Positions 8,219 through 18,613 are shown, numbered from the stretch's first letter. The stretch is DNA of 64,000 nucleotides from Pedobacter mendelii (GCF_014635725.1 NZ_BMDJ01000007.1:124001-188000), one strand, 5' to 3'. Notes: a model not told the origin generated them from the sequence alone. Made by a program: numbers and translations.

Positions 8219-8779
8219 ATGAGAATCATTTTTAGAGTTTTACCCTGGTTAATTTTACTTATAGCAGGATACTTTTTTATCTCGAAAAAGTTTAGCATTA
8301 ATACATCTGTTGAAAGCAAACACCAGCTTTTAGTCGAAAAAATAGAAGCAATTGGTAAATTAGAGTTGGTTCGTTACCAAATTAGCGATGTGTTGGAACA
8401 CAAAAATAAAACAGATTTTTTGCCCGAGGCTAGTGTTTTGCTTATTGTAAAAGCCGAGGCCGTTGGTTGTATCGACCTTACTAAAGTTACACGAAACGAT
8501 ATCGAACTTGATGCTGATACAGCTGTAGTAAATTTACCACAGCCAGAGATTTGTTATGTAAAAATCGACCATAAAAATTCTCGGGTTTATGATACCAAGA
8601 TGGCTTTCTTCCGTGAGGCAGGTTTGGTTGATGAAGCTTACAAAGCAGCCGAAAAACATGTAACTGCCGAGGTAAAAAAATCGAATATTTTAGCACAAAC
8701 AAAAACGAATGCTATGAATGTTCTAAAACCAATAATTGAAGGTTTGGGTTATAAAAATGTAAGATTGACTTTCGAATAA
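8219..8779 (+). CDS. DUF4230 family membrane-anchored protein
   Basis: One N-terminal membrane helix (FRVLPWLILLIAGYFFI, residues 5-21) anchors an extracytoplasmic domain. The pattern EKIEAIGKLELVRYQISDVLEHK, then ASVLLIVKAEAVGCIDLTKV and VNLPQPEICYVKID, matches what I know of DUF4230 proteins, whose function is unknown. At 186 residues it has the usual length. It is transcribed alone. Confidence 0.75.
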   Translation: MRIIFRVLPWLILLIAGYFFISKKFSINTSVESKHQLLVEKIEAIGKLELVRYQISDVLEHKNKTDFLPEASVLLIVKAEAVGCIDLTKVTRNDIELDADTAVVNLPQPEICYVKIDHKNSRVYDTKMAFFREAGLVDEAYKAAEKHVTAEVKKSNILAQTKTNAMNVLKPIIEGLGYKNVRLTFE

Positions 8780-8807
8780 ATTTAAGTATCAAGATAGAAG
8801 TTAGATT

Positions 8808-9155
8808 TTATAGAAAGTCTTCACGATGCGGATTAAATACATCAATTAAGATTCCGCTTTCTAAACATAATACACCATGAAATACCATTGTTGGTGCAAA
8901 GAAAACATCGCCTTCTTTAAGTATTTTTTTATTATCTCCCATGGTTACTTCAAAACTTCCTTTTGCAACATAACTTAATTGTAGGTGTGGATGGTTATGA
9001 ATGGTTCCGACAGCATTTTTTTCGAAAGCTACTTTTACCAGCATTAGGTTATCATCGTAAGCCATTATTTTTCTTCTCACACCGGCACCTAAATTTTCCC
9101 AATTTATGTCGTTATCAGTTATTAAAGTTTTGTTGGTTAAATCTTTGAAGTTCAT
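8808..9155 (-). CDS. Single-domain cupin protein
   Basis: This 115-residue cupin has motif 1 as HNHPHLQLSYVAKGSFEV (two His, Gln/Glu position, conserved Gly) and motif 2 as GDVFFAPTMVFHGV. It probably binds a metal in the small beta-barrel. Such proteins act as sugar or amino-acid modifying enzymes or as ligand sensors; the substrate cannot be told. It lies downstream of ilvA on the same strand, separated by about 135 bases that contain a CTTTG-type repeat, so it is probably a separate transcript. Confidence 0.82.
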   Translation of the reverse strand: MNFKDLTNKTLITDNDINWENLGAGVRRKIMAYDDNLMLVKVAFEKNAVGTIHNHPHLQLSYVAKGSFEVTMGDNKKILKEGDVFFAPTMVFHGVLCLESGILIDVFNPHREDFL

Positions 9156-9246
9156 TTCTAAATCTTATTTTGAATTCTACAAGGTGTGTACGAATATTTA
9201 GCTTAGGTGTTCTTATATTTATATGGTGAATTTTTAAACTTTCTAC

Positions 9247-9291
9247 TTTGCCACCTTTGCGAAAAACTTTGTGTTCTTTGTGGTTAACCCC
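9247..9291. repeat. CTTTGnG-type dispersed repeat
   Basis: CTTTGCCACCTTTGCG...CTTTGTGTTCTTTGTGGTTAA; related copies at 39066-39108 (inverted) and 39281-39317. Confidence 0.55.
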
Positions 9292-10542
9292 TTAAACCAG
9301 ATACTCAAACAAAGTCTGGTCTTGGTTCAACTCTATAATTTCGAACTTAAAATCTTTCATGCGTTGCAATAAGCTAGCATAATCATCTTTATTCGTTAAC
9401 TCGATTCCTACCAAAGCCGGGCCATTTTCTTTATTCGTTTTTTTAATAAATTCGAAACGCGTAATATCATCTTGCGGGCCTAAAACTTCGTTCACAAATA
9501 ATTTTAAAGCGCCTGGTCGTTGTGGGAAACGAACAATGAAGTAATGTTTCAATCCCTCGAAAAGTAAAGATTTCTCCTTTATTTCCTGCATACGCTCGAT
9601 GTCGTTGTTGCCACCACTAACAATGCAAACGACAGTTTTACCCGCGATTTGGTCTTTCAACTGCTCTAAAGCGGCAACTGATAATGCACCTGCGGGTTCT
9701 ACAACAATTGCATCTTCGTTATAAAGCTTTAAAATGGTTGTACAAATTTGGCCTTCAGGAATTAAGTATGTAGAACTTAGAAGCTCCTGGCAATATTTAT
9801 AGGTTATCCAACCCATTCTTTTTACCGCTGCACCATCAACAAAACGTTCAATATTTTCAACGGTTACAGGCCCTCCATTTTTAAGTGCTTCGCTTAATGA
9901 TGGTGCTCCCATTGGTTCTACGCCGAAAATTTTTACTGAAGGCTTTACCGTTTGCAGGTAGGCACTAACACCCGATGCTAAACCACCACCACCAACAGGC
10001 ACAATTATGGCATCCAGCTCTGGTAAATCCTGAAAAATTTCCATCGCAACGGTAGCTTGTCCTTCAATTACTTTGTCGTCATCAAATGGAGGAATAAATG
10101 TCGATGATTTTTCTTCACAATAAATTAAGGCCTCTTTTAAACAATCGTCAAAAGTATCGCCAACTAAAATTACCTCAATATTGTCGCCTCCGAACATATT
10201 TACCTGTCTAATCTTTTGCTTTGGCGTTATTTCGGGCATAAAGATTACGCCTTTAATGTTTAGCTTTTTACAAGAATAAGCAACACCCTGAGCATGATTA
10301 CCAGCACTGGCGCATACAATTCCATTTTCTAAAGCCTCGGCTTTTAAACCACTTATTTTATTATAAGCACCTCGCAGTTTATATGAACGTACAATTTGTA
10401 AATCTTCTCTTTTGAGATAAATCTCCGCATTATATTTTAACGATAACCCTTCATTAAACTGAAGAGGGGTGCGTTTTACAATGCCTTCTAAAGTTTTAAA
10501 AGCGTTTTCAAAATCGAAAGTATTTTTTATTGTATCATTCAT
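9292..10542 (-). CDS. ilvA: Threonine ammonia-lyase (biosynthetic threonine dehydratase)
   Basis: The enzyme converts threonine to 2-oxobutanoate, the entry to isoleucine. The 416-residue protein has the PLP lysine in SYKLRGAYNK (Lys55), the phosphate-binding glycine loop VPVGGGGLASG and SGGNND near the end of the catalytic domain. From about residue 330 there is one ACT-like regulatory domain (HYFIVRFPQRPGALKLFV), so the length matches the single-ACT form. It is the last gene of the minus-strand ilv-leu cluster, 300 bases after leuA, with dispersed repeats in between. It could be co-transcribed or have its own promoter. Confidence 0.95.
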   Translation of the reverse strand: MNDTIKNTFDFENAFKTLEGIVKRTPLQFNEGLSLKYNAEIYLKREDLQIVRSYKLRGAYNKISGLKAEALENGIVCASAGNHAQGVAYSCKKLNIKGVIFMPEITPKQKIRQVNMFGGDNIEVILVGDTFDDCLKEALIYCEEKSSTFIPPFDDDKVIEGQATVAMEIFQDLPELDAIIVPVGGGGLASGVSAYLQTVKPSVKIFGVEPMGAPSLSEALKNGGPVTVENIERFVDGAAVKRMGWITYKYCQELLSSTYLIPEGQICTTILKLYNEDAIVVEPAGALSVAALEQLKDQIAGKTVVCIVSGGNNDIERMQEIKEKSLLFEGLKHYFIVRFPQRPGALKLFVNEVLGPQDDITRFEFIKKTNKENGPALVGIELTNKDDYASLLQRMKDFKFEIIELNQDQTLFEYLV

Positions 10543-10593
10543 TTTTTTATCAAGATTTTAGTATTAAGTATCAAGATGTCTAATCGCTTTATT

Positions 10594-10737
10594 TTTTTTT
10601 GAAAAGCAGTTTCAGTGCTTTTCGGTTATTTCAGTCCTGCTATTCGTTGCAATATTTTTACCCCTAAATCTCCTAGAGAAGATTTGGTAAAAAGTATTTT
10701 CATTGCTATCAGGTTTAGGTAAATTAAGTCTGTTTTA
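10594..10737. repeat. Dispersed intergenic repeat, copy 1
   Basis: The motifs GAAAAGCAGTTTCAGTGCTTTTCGG, TTTCAGTCCTGCT and AAAAGTATTTTCATTGCTATC recur in the same order at 20265-20420. The middle third differs and resembles the CCTCCCC family. The rest of the 10543-10843 gap holds an AAGTATCAAG repeat and no gene. Confidence 0.6.
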
Positions 10738-10843
10738 CAAATAAGAACTTCCCCTAACTCCCTCCTGAAGGGAATACCCCTCAAAGTTTTAATAAATGTT
10801 GTAGTTAAGACTTTACCTTTTGGTCTTTAATCTTTCCTCTCCT

Positions 10844-12349
10844 TTACAAAAACTTATTTATTGCATCTAAATATGCATTAGCAGATGCTTTTACAATATC
10901 AGTGCTAAAACCGTAGCCTATAAAAGATTTACCCTCATAATCAACTTTCATATTTACTTTACTTACATCATCGCTTCCACCGTGCATTGCCTGGATGGTA
11001 AATTCTTTAAGTGTTATACCTTTATCAATAATGCTTACAATCGCATTAATAGTTGCATCAACAGGTCCATTTCCTTCGGCTTTTGCTTCTTTAACTTCGC
11101 CATTATATTGCAATTTGATGTTTGCAGTTGGTTTAGCCTGGTCGCCACAAACCACTTGAAGCAAGTTTAATTTGTACCCATTTTTATACGATTCTGTTTC
11201 ACCATCACTCATTAAAAAAAGTAAATCATCATCAGTAATATCTTTTTTCTCATCAGCTAAAACCAAGAAACGTTCGTAAACATCGTCAATGTTAATTTTT
11301 TCGATATCGTAATCCAAACGCTCCAAGTGGTGTTTCAAAGCGTGGCGACCGCTTCGCGCCGTTAAAATAATATCTGCACTATTTAACCCAACATCTTCAG
11401 GATTTATAATTTCGTAGTTTTCGCGATGTTTTAAAAATCCATCTTGGTGAATACCAGAGCTATGCGCAAAAGCATTTTTACCAATAATAGCTTTGTTTGG
11501 CTGAACGGGCATGTGCATCATGCGGCTTACCATTCCACTAATTTCAGTGAAATGTTTGCTGTTGATACCAGTGTGCAAACCTAAGGAATGCGTTTTCAAT
11601 ATCATTGAAACTTCTTCCAGCGCCGTATTTCCCGCTCTTTCACCAATTCCATTTATAGTGCATTCAATTTGGCGAGCCCCGTTTAAAACTCCGGCAATAC
11701 TATTTGCCGTTGCAACGCCCAAATCGTTATGGCAATGAACTGAAATAATGGCTTGGTCGATATTTTTAACATTTTCTTTAAGGTAAAGAATTTTCGAACC
11801 ATATTGGTCTGGTAGACAATAACCGTTTGTATCTGGGATGTTCACCACTGTTGCGCCAGCTGTAATTACAGCTTCAATCATTTGAGCTAAAAATGCATTA
11901 TCCGCTCTTCCGGCATCCTCTGCATAAAATTCAACATCCTCAACAAACTTTTTGGCATACTTTACCGCATCAACAGCACGTTCTAAAATCTTTTCGCGGG
12001 TGCTGTTAAATTTATATTGAATGTGCATATCAGATGCACCAATTCCTGTATGTATCCGTGGATATTTAGCGTATTGTAAAGATTCAGCAGCTACGTCGAT
12101 ATCGCCCTTAATTGCACGTGTTAAAGCACAAATTGTAGGGTTTTTTATTGCTTTTGATAATTCTACCACACTTTGAAAATCGCCGGGACTTGAAATGGGA
12201 AATCCAGCTTCAATTACATCTACGCCAAGCAATTCAAGTGCTTTTGCAATTTCAATTTTTTGGTTTGTATCCAACTGGCAGCCTGGAACCTGCTCCCCAT
12301 CTCGTAAGGTGGTATCAAAAATATATACTTTATTTGGGTCGTGTATCAT
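10844..12349 (-). CDS. leuA: 2-isopropylmalate synthase
   Basis: The enzyme condenses 2-oxoisovalerate with acetyl-CoA, the first committed step to leucine. Visible family motifs are [13 protein letters not shown] at the start of the TIM barrel, [13 protein letters not shown] (metal-binding His), [13 protein letters not shown] and [10 protein letters not shown]; the last 120 residues form the leucine-sensing LeuA dimer domain. At 501 residues it is full length. Its ATG shares a base with the leuB stop (TAATG), so the two are translationally coupled. Confidence 0.96.
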   Translation of the reverse strand: MIHDPNKVYIFDTTLRDGEQVPGCQLDTNQKIEIAKALELLGVDVIEAGFPISSPGDFQSVVELSKAIKNPTICALTRAIKGDIDVAAESLQYAKYPRIHTGIGASDMHIQYKFNSTREKILERAVDAVKYAKKFVEDVEFYAEDAGRADNAFLAQMIEAVITAGATVVNIPDTNGYCLPDQYGSKILYLKENVKNIDQAIISVHCHNDLGVATANSIAGVLNGARQIECTINGIGERAGNTALEEVSMILKTHSLGLHTGINSKHFTEISGMVSRMMHMPVQPNKAIIGKNAFAHSSGIHQDGFLKHRENYEIINPEDVGLNSADIILTARSGRHALKHHLERLDYDIEKINIDDVYERFLVLADEKKDITDDDLLFLMSDGETESYKNGYKLNLLQVVCGDQAKPTANIKLQYNGEVKEAKAEGNGPVDATINAIVSIIDKGITLKEFTIQAMHGGSDDVSKVNMKVDYEGKSFIGYGFSTDIVKASANAYLDAINKFL

Positions 12350-13449
12350 TATGCTTTGGTTGTTGCGGTTAACTTTTGAGATAAAAATTTCAATACCAAT
12401 TTGCCCATTTCGGCAGTGCCTAAAACTTTAAATCGGTTGGTAGTTTGGTCAGCAATATCATGCGTTCTAAAACCCTCTTTCAAAACTGCATCAACGGTAT
12501 CAACCAATAATTTTGCTTCTTCTTTTAGTCCGAAACCAATTTCGAGCATCAGTGCAGCCGATAGGATAGAGGCGAGTGGATTAGCCAAATCTTTACCTGT
12601 AATATCATGCGCCGAACCATGGATTGGCTCGAAAAAACCTGTGCTTTCGCCAACCGATGCCGATGCCAACATACCCATTGAACCTGCAATTTGCGAAGCC
12701 TCGTCGGTTAAGATATCGCCAAATAAATTTGCTGTTAAAACCACATCGAATTTCTTAGGGTTTTTTATCAGTTGCATTGCTGCGTTATCGATAAACATGT
12801 GCTCCGTTTCTACATCAGGGTATTGTTTAGCAATTTCCTGAACGGTTTCACGCCATAAGCGAGAACTTTCCAAAACATTCGCTTTATCAACAGAACATAA
12901 CCTTTTGCTACGTTGTTGAGCTGCCTGATAAGCTTTGTGCGCTATACGTTCAACTTCATAACGATGGTAAATCATCAAATCTGATGCAGTATTCCTATCT
13001 TCTGAGCGTGTTTTCTCTCCGAAATAAACATCACCAGTTAACTCACGGAAGAACAAAATATCCGTTCCTCTTAAAATTTCGGGCTTAATGCTTGATGCCT
13101 GAAGAAGCTCATCAAATAGTAATATCGGACGGAGGTTAGCAAACAGGCCGAGCTCCTTGCGGATTTTTAATAAACCTTGTTCTGGTCTAACTTTTAAGCT
13201 AGGGTCGTTATCGTATTTCGCATGACCGATTGCTCCAAAGAGGATGGCATCACTTTTTCGTGCTTTCTCTAAAGTTTCATCCGGCAGTGGTTCGCCAGTA
13301 ACTTCGATAGCTGCATGTCCCATCAAAGCCTCATCAAAAACAAATTCGTGTCCGAAAATTTCGGCAATTTTTTCTAATGCTGCTTTTCCCCATGTGGTAA
13401 CTTCGGGTCCAATACCATCTCCAGGTATTACTAAAATGTTCTTCTTCAT
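12349..13449 (-). CDS. leuB: 3-isopropylmalate dehydrogenase
   Basis: The protein oxidises and decarboxylates 3-isopropylmalate with NAD+ in leucine synthesis. Motifs are [10 protein letters not shown] at the N-terminus, the substrate residues in [36 protein letters not shown], the metal site [12 protein letters not shown] and the NAD-binding [13 protein letters not shown]. At 366 residues it has normal length. It overlaps leuA by one base and lies about 90 bases downstream of the ModF-like ATPase gene. Confidence 0.96.
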   Translation of the reverse strand: MKKNILVIPGDGIGPEVTTWGKAALEKIAEIFGHEFVFDEALMGHAAIEVTGEPLPDETLEKARKSDAILFGAIGHAKYDNDPSLKVRPEQGLLKIRKELGLFANLRPILLFDELLQASSIKPEILRGTDILFFRELTGDVYFGEKTRSEDRNTASDLMIYHRYEVERIAHKAYQAAQQRSKRLCSVDKANVLESSRLWRETVQEIAKQYPDVETEHMFIDNAAMQLIKNPKKFDVVLTANLFGDILTDEASQIAGSMGMLASASVGESTGFFEPIHGSAHDITGKDLANPLASILSAALMLEIGFGLKEEAKLLVDTVDAVLKEGFRTHDIADQTTNRFKVLGTAEMGKLVLKFLSQKLTATTKA

Positions 13450-13537
13450 TGTAACTCTCTCTTATGACCAGGATTTTTAGGATTTTAGGATGATGTTTAC
13501 TAAGTTGCGTTTGTCCTATAAATCTTGGTTAATATTT

Positions 13538-14998
13538 TTATGCTTCTATATTTAAATTTTCTACGACTTTAACCTCGCCGCTTTCTAATAGTATTCTTTT
13601 TTCCAGGCAGTTTGGTAACTGCGATTCAAAATGACCAACATAAATTAAAGTCATTCCATTACTGCACAATTCATCAACCAAATGATTAAAATGTTGTGTT
13701 TGTTGTTGGTCTAATCCTTGGCATGGTTCATCTAAAATTAATAATTCAGGATTTTTGATGATGGTTCTTGCCAATAAAACCAATCTTTGTTTTCCCAGTG
13801 GGAGTGAACCTAACAGTTCATTTTTTGAAGACATTAAACCAAAATATTCTACCAATTCATCAACCTGCTGGCTTTTAGAATAAGGAAGTTGTTGAAACAA
13901 ACCTACCGTATCATAAAAACCCGATGCGATACTTTGCCAAACGGTTGAAGTAGCATCAAAATACCAATGAAACTCTGGTGAGATTAAACCTATGTGCTGT
14001 TTGATGTCCCAAATACTTTCTCCACTTCCGCGTCTGTTGCCAAACAGATAAAGTTCGTTAGCGTAAGACTGCGGATGGTCGCCATTAATTAAGCTCAACA
14101 AAGTTGATTTACCGGAACCATTGTGCCCTTGCAGTAACCATTTTTCGCCAGCTTTTACTTCCCAATTGATATTTTTTAAAACCTGTTTTTCGCCATAACT
14201 GATGTTAACATTCACCATTCTTACAATATTCTCTGAAGAATAAACAGGCGATTCTTTCAGGAAAGACGGTATTTCCCCAGAATGATTTTCAGTGGACGAT
14301 GATTGAGTCAGCGAATCAAGCTGAATAAATTGACCATCTTTTATCTCCGCAAAGCGATTAATCGAAATAGGTAACTCCGAGTCATTACAAATTAATATCA
14401 ACTGAACGCCGTCTTGCGAAACATCATTTAGTAAAATGGTCAGATTTTTACGTGATGCAGCATCTAAGCCCGTATAAGGCTGGTCGATGATTAATAATTG
14501 CGGCTTTAACCATAAAGCTTTAACCAATTGCAGTTTTTTATTTTCTCCACTCGATAATTCGATCAGTTGAGAACTCGCAAAAGAAGAAAAGTTCAAAGCC
14601 TCTAAAATAGGTTCGACTTTGTCTAAATTAAGACTTTTTTCTATACCATAGTTCACCAATTCTGCATGAACAGTTAAAGTATCTTTTGCTTGCTGACTGG
14701 TATAACGCTGTTGGTAATAAAAGTTTGCAACACCTTCTAAGTTTTTAAATTGATACCAGCTTTCTACAAATAAAACTTCGGCAGGTAAATGGCTATTGGT
14801 GTCGAAGTTAATTTTTACTTCGCCAATTCCATTTTGTAAGCCCGCTATTATTTTTGCCAAAGAAGTTTTTCCACCTCCACTCTCGCCAAATAAAACATAA
14901 TTTTCGCCACGATTTATTGTCCAGTTCAAATCCGTTAACACCAACTTTTGTTGGTATTTTAGGTTTAAATTCTGGATACTGACGATACTCTCTTTCAT
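13538..14998 (-). CDS. Tandem-ATPase ABC protein, ModF-like
   Basis: Two full ABC ATPase domains sit in one 486-residue chain. Domain 1 (about 1-230) has GESGGGKTS, LSSGENKKLQLVKAL and LLIIDQPYTGLD (Gln where most ABC proteins have Glu). Domain 2 (about 255-480) has GHNGSGKSTL, GSLPLGKQRLVLLAR and LLILDEPCQGLD. The order and size recall E. coli ModF, whose role is poorly known. No permease is nearby. It lies between leuD and leuB on the same strand, so it may be co-expressed with leucine genes although no pathway role is known. Domain 1 has a degenerate Walker B and may be weak in hydrolysis. Confidence 0.82.
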   Translation of the reverse strand: MKESIVSIQNLNLKYQQKLVLTDLNWTINRGENYVLFGESGGGKTSLAKIIAGLQNGIGEVKINFDTNSHLPAEVLFVESWYQFKNLEGVANFYYQQRYTSQQAKDTLTVHAELVNYGIEKSLNLDKVEPILEALNFSSFASSQLIELSSGENKKLQLVKALWLKPQLLIIDQPYTGLDAASRKNLTILLNDVSQDGVQLILICNDSELPISINRFAEIKDGQFIQLDSLTQSSSTENHSGEIPSFLKESPVYSSENIVRMVNVNISYGEKQVLKNINWEVKAGEKWLLQGHNGSGKSTLLSLINGDHPQSYANELYLFGNRRGSGESIWDIKQHIGLISPEFHWYFDATSTVWQSIASGFYDTVGLFQQLPYSKSQQVDELVEYFGLMSSKNELLGSLPLGKQRLVLLARTIIKNPELLILDEPCQGLDQQQTQHFNHLVDELCSNGMTLIYVGHFESQLPNCLEKRILLESGEVKVVENLNIEA

Positions 14999-15087
14999 TT
15001 TTTTTTCCTGTGGTTTGATTACACAGATTATTTGATTACACTGATTTTATTTTTTATTCCTACTTAGGCAACTAGTATGGGCGGTTC

Positions 15088-15116
15088 GTCACCCTGAATT
15101 TATTTCAGGGTCTTTC
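15088..15116. repeat. Palindromic intergenic repeat (CCCTGAA/TTCAGGG)
   Basis: GTCACCCTGAATTTATTTCAGGGTCTTTC. Similar in layout to the neighbouring GATGCTGAAAT element at 15127-15152. Confidence 0.6.
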
Positions 15117-15126
15117 ATATTATTAA

Positions 15127-15152
15127 GATGCTGAAATGAATTCAGCATGACG
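15127..15152. repeat. Palindromic intergenic repeat (GATGCTGAAAT/ATTCAGCATGACG), copy 1
   Basis: GCTGAAATGAATTCAGC is an inverted repeat; the same 26-base element with one change is at 27492-27517 beside atpC. Confidence 0.7.
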
Positions 15153-15240
15153 ACCGTTTGTGGCTAGCATATCATAATTGCTAATGAAAGTTTAGTTATG
15201 GGTTTTCGCTTTTAGCTTTAGTCTTTAAGCTTTGGTATTT

Positions 15241-15846
15241 CTACCTCTTTTCAAACTCTTCAATCAACTCTTTTTGCGCTAAAATGAAGTCTATATCATC
15301 ATAACCATTAATTAAGCACGATTTTTTGTAAGCATTAATCTCAAAAGATTCAGCCCCACCTAAATCCTCTCCAGAAGGGAGGACTTGCTCATCGATAGAT
15401 ACTGTTTGGGTTTCTAAATCGACGGTTAATTTTACTTTTGGGTCTGTTTCAACTGCGGTAAAAATATTCTTCAAAAATTCCTCACTCACTTGTATAGGCA
15501 ATAAGCCGTTGTTTAAAGCATTTTCCTTAAAAATATCAGCAAAAAAACTGCTGATAACTACATCAAAGCCCGCATCTTGGATAGCCCATGCCGCATGCTC
15601 TCGACTGCTGCCGCAACCAAAATTTTTACCCGCAACTAAAATTTGCCCGCTGTAAGTTGGGTCATTTAAAACGAAGTCGGCTTTAGGCTGATTGTCATTT
15701 TCATAACGCCAGTCGCGGAATAGATTTTCGCCAAAACCCTCGCGAGTAGTCGCTTTTAAAAACCTCGCAGGGATAATCTGGTCGGTATCAATATTCTCTA
15801 TATTTAATGGCACTATGGCCGATGTTAATTTTGTGAACTTTTTCAT
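15241..15846 (-). CDS. leuD: 3-isopropylmalate dehydratase small subunit
   Basis: This is the small subunit of isopropylmalate isomerase and works with LeuC. Motifs are [14 protein letters not shown] near the N-terminus and [14 protein letters not shown], and the C-terminus [18 protein letters not shown]. The start at 15846 (MKKFTKL) is chosen over an upstream in-frame ATG at 15882 because family members begin here. Oddity: between SIDE and AESFEINAY there is a stretch LPSGEDLGG encoded by 15352-15386, a sequence that matches an intergenic palindromic repeat found at 20153-20186. The repeat seems to have been captured in frame. Confidence 0.95.
   Translation of the reverse strand: MKKFTKLTSAIVPLNIENIDTDQIIPARFLKATTREGFGENLFRDWRYENDNQPKADFVLNDPTYSGQILVAGKNFGCGSSREHAAWAIQDAGFDVVISSFFADIFKENALNNGLLPIQVSEEFLKNIFTAVETDPKVKLTVDLETQTVSIDEQVLPSGEDLGGAESFEINAYKKSCLINGYDDIDFILAQKELIEEFEKR
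15352..15386. repeat. CCTCCCC-type palindromic repeat inside leuD
   Basis: AGCCCCACC...TCCAGAAGGGAGGACTT matches the intergenic copy at 20153-20186 with one indel and few changes. Here it is translated as part of LeuD. Confidence 0.7.
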
Positions 15847-15909
15847 TTTAAATAGTATTAAGTCGTGAGTATCAAGTATCAAGACTTGTTTCGCTTTAGT
15901 CGTTATGCT

Positions 15910-16674
15910 TTAACCTCTCTTAAAGGCTTTAATTCTCAGTCTTCTATAGTCTGCAACCCATTCTCCTTTTATAAAGTAGTTGGGTTTTAGCATTTCAACA
16001 GCTAAATTTTTGATTGATTCGGTTTGCTCTTTAGTCAGGTTTTTAAATGCGTGTTGTGCAAATTGATTAATCCAAATGTACATGCCGTCATCACCGATTA
16101 ATTTCGTTGGCCTATCGAATAACCAAGCTTGTTCCACTTCAAAACCTTTTGATTCTAGTAATGTGGTGTAAGTACTTATTGATGGGAAAAACCAAAAGTT
16201 TGTGGCAATTTTATCTGCTAAACCCAATTGCTCAGCAGCAGCTGAAATTGCATCTGTTATACTTTTCACGTTCCCTTTTCCGCCAAATTCGGCTACCAAT
16301 CTTCCGCCAGGTTTTAAACTATTGTATAAACCATCGGCCAATGCATTTTGGTCTTCAATCCAGTGGAAAGTAGCGTTACTAAAAATTGCATCGAAGTTTT
16401 CATGGTAAGGAAGTTTAGTCCCATCTAATACTTCAAAATTTAAATTTGGATAAGCTTTTTTTGCGTTGGCAACCATTTCTGCAGATGCATCTGTTCCTAA
16501 AACATTAGCACCAAACTCTGCAATTTGTGCCGCCAGCTGACCCGTTCCGCAACCTATATCTAAAATATGTTCTTGTGCCTTCGGTGCTAGCCATTGCAAA
16601 ACATCCGCTCCATAATCGGATACGAAATGATGTTGTTTATCGTATAATGTGGCGTCCCAAACTATTTCTGGCAT
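15910..16674 (-). CDS. Class I SAM-dependent methyltransferase (trans-aconitate methyltransferase-like)
   Basis: The 254-residue protein has motif I ILDIGCGTGQLAAQIAE (about residues 37-53), the acidic ribose-binding residue in LGTDASAEM, and the post-I segment FDAIFSNATFHWIED typical of the Tam/UbiE group of methyltransferases. The overall layout resembles trans-aconitate 2-methyltransferase, which methylates small acids, but the substrate cannot be set from sequence. It sits between leuC and leuD on the same strand; methylation of an organic acid would suit the neighbourhood, but that is conjecture. Confidence 0.82.
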   Translation of the reverse strand: MPEIVWDATLYDKQHHFVSDYGADVLQWLAPKAQEHILDIGCGTGQLAAQIAEFGANVLGTDASAEMVANAKKAYPNLNFEVLDGTKLPYHENFDAIFSNATFHWIEDQNALADGLYNSLKPGGRLVAEFGGKGNVKSITDAISAAAEQLGLADKIATNFWFFPSISTYTTLLESKGFEVEQAWLFDRPTKLIGDDGMYIWINQFAQHAFKNLTKEQTESIKNLAVEMLKPNYFIKGEWVADYRRLRIKAFKRG

Positions 16675-16826
16675 AACTTCTATTCTTTTACTAAGATTTA
16701 TGGATTTTAAGATTATTGTGGAATGTAGTGGCTAATCATCAAATCTTTCAAAATCTTATTATTTATAGTACATTTTTTATATTTCTATGTGTAAGACATC
16801 ATGCAAAACCTTAAACCTTCTATCTT

Positions 16827-17120
16827 TTAACTTTCAGCCTCGATATAATGCTCAACAATCGGAAAAGGCTCATAAAAATGATGTAATAACTTTTTCCAAT
16901 CCTGATATGCTGTTGAACATCTAAAATCTTCCGTATGTGACTCAAGATTTTCCCAGTTTACAAGCAGAATGTATTTATCTGTCTCTTCTAAGCATTTCTT
17001 TAGTTGATGGGAATTGTAGCCATCCATCGATGCAATGATTTTTTGAGCCTCGCTAAATGCCTTTTCAAAATCAGCTGATAGGCCTGCTTTTATATTCAAT
17101 GTCGCAACTTCTAAAATCAT
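16827..17120 (-). CDS. Antibiotic biosynthesis monooxygenase (ABM) domain protein
   Basis: The 97-residue protein is a single ferredoxin-like ABM domain: ILEVATLNIKAGLSADFEKAFSEAQ, then a conserved YILLVNWENLESHTEDF strand-helix. Family members are small dimeric monooxygenases, haem-degrading enzymes or simply quinol-handling proteins. No metal or haem ligand is evident. It lies downstream of leuC by about 65 bases and upstream of the methyltransferase, inside the ilv-leu cluster, and has no known role in that pathway. Confidence 0.82.
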   Translation of the reverse strand: MILEVATLNIKAGLSADFEKAFSEAQKIIASMDGYNSHQLKKCLEETDKYILLVNWENLESHTEDFRCSTAYQDWKKLLHHFYEPFPIVEHYIEAES

Positions 17121-17185
17121 GTTTTTAACTTTTCCTCAATGAAGAGTGGCTAGGCAAATCGCAGAAACCTTAAACCGTCCACCTT

Positions 17186-18598
17186 TTAACCTTCAACCTT
17201 TTCTAATAATTCTCTCACATCCGTAATTACACCTGTTACAGCGGCAGCAGCAGCCGTTAGCGGACTAGCCAATAACGTTCTTGCATTTTGTCCTTGTCGG
17301 CCCTCAAAATTTCTATTCGAAGTAGAAACGCAATATTTACCTGCCGGGATTTTATCTTCATTCATTCCTAAACAAGCACTACAACCTGGTTCTCGTAACT
17401 GGAAACCAGCCGCCTCGAAAATTTTATCTAAACCTTCATTTATGGCCTGTTGCTCTACTTGTTTTGAGCCTGGAACAATCCAAACCGTTACGTTATCTGC
17501 TTTGCGCTTATCTTTTACAAAATCTGCAACTTCACGTAAATCCTCAATGCGAGAGTTGGTGCAACTTCCAATGAAAACATAATCAACTGGTTTACCAATT
17601 AAAGATGCATCATCATCAAAGCCCATATAATCTAAAGCCTTTTGATAAGAAAGTTTTTCTTTTTCTGGTTGAGCATTGGTAGCCGGGATATTTTCCTGGA
17701 TACCCATTCCCATACCAGGGTTAGTTCCATAGGTAATCATTGGTGCAATATCGGCTGCATCGAAAGTTAAAACACTATCGAATGTTGCATCAGCATCGCT
17801 GTATAGAGTTTTCCAATAAGCTAAAGCTTTATCCCATTCTTCTCCGGCAGGAGCAAACTTTCTGCCTTTAATGTAATCGAAAGTGATTTGGTCTGGAGCA
17901 ATTAAGCCACCCCTCGCACCCATTTCAATACTCATATTGCAAATCGTCATTCGTGCCTCCATGCTTAAAGCTTCAATTGCCGAACCTGCGTATTCTATAA
18001 AATAACCCGTACCACCAGCCGCAGAAATCTGTGCGATGATGTAAAGAATAATGTCTTTCGCACCAACACCTTTCCCTAACTGTCCGTTCACTTCAATTTT
18101 CATGGTTTTAGGTTTCGACTGCAATAAACACTGCGTTGCAAAAACCTGCTCTACCTGCGATGTGCCGATACCGAAAGCAATTGCGCCAAAAGCACCATGG
18201 GTAGAGGTGTGACTATCACCGCAAACCATTGTTTTTCCTGGTAAAGTAATACCCAATTCAGGACCAATTACATGAACAATGCCCTGAAAGGGATGACCTA
18301 AGCCATAAAGTTCGATTCCAAATTCTGCACAATTTTTTGTGAGCATATCTACTTGATAGCGGGAAAGCTCTTCTTTAATTGGCATTAATTGGTTTAGGGT
18401 TGGTACGTTATGGTCGGCTGTTGCCACCGTTTGTTTCGGACGTAAAACAGGCAAACCTCTTTTGCGCAAACCATCAAAAGCCTGCGGAGAAGTAACCTCG
18501 TGTATTAAGTGTGTATCAATGTATAAAATATCGGGAAAGCCTTCTTCGCTTTTTACAACGTGAGCATCCCAAATTTTTTCTACTAATGTTTTTGACAT
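17186..18598 (-). CDS. leuC: 3-isopropylmalate dehydratase large subunit
   Basis: This is the aconitase-fold subunit that carries the [4Fe-4S] cluster. The cluster cysteines are visible in [13 protein letters not shown] and in [11 protein letters not shown]; the family motifs [14 protein letters not shown] and [12 protein letters not shown] are also intact. The 470-residue length is normal. It works with LeuD, here three genes downstream because the ABM and methyltransferase genes are inserted between them. A REP-like palindrome separates it from ilvC. Confidence 0.97.
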   Translation of the reverse strand: MSKTLVEKIWDAHVVKSEEGFPDILYIDTHLIHEVTSPQAFDGLRKRGLPVLRPKQTVATADHNVPTLNQLMPIKEELSRYQVDMLTKNCAEFGIELYGLGHPFQGIVHVIGPELGITLPGKTMVCGDSHTSTHGAFGAIAFGIGTSQVEQVFATQCLLQSKPKTMKIEVNGQLGKGVGAKDIILYIIAQISAAGGTGYFIEYAGSAIEALSMEARMTICNMSIEMGARGGLIAPDQITFDYIKGRKFAPAGEEWDKALAYWKTLYSDADATFDSVLTFDAADIAPMITYGTNPGMGMGIQENIPATNAQPEKEKLSYQKALDYMGFDDDASLIGKPVDYVFIGSCTNSRIEDLREVADFVKDKRKADNVTVWIVPGSKQVEQQAINEGLDKIFEAAGFQLREPGCSACLGMNEDKIPAGKYCVSTSNRNFEGRQGQNARTLLASPLTAAAAAVTGVITDVRELLEKVEG

Positions 18599-18613
18599 TT
18601 TGTTATATTTTGT

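Noticed and set aside
12401..12841. 146-residue ORF antisense to leuB
   Set aside because: Shadow of leuB codons; no start signal and no family pattern.
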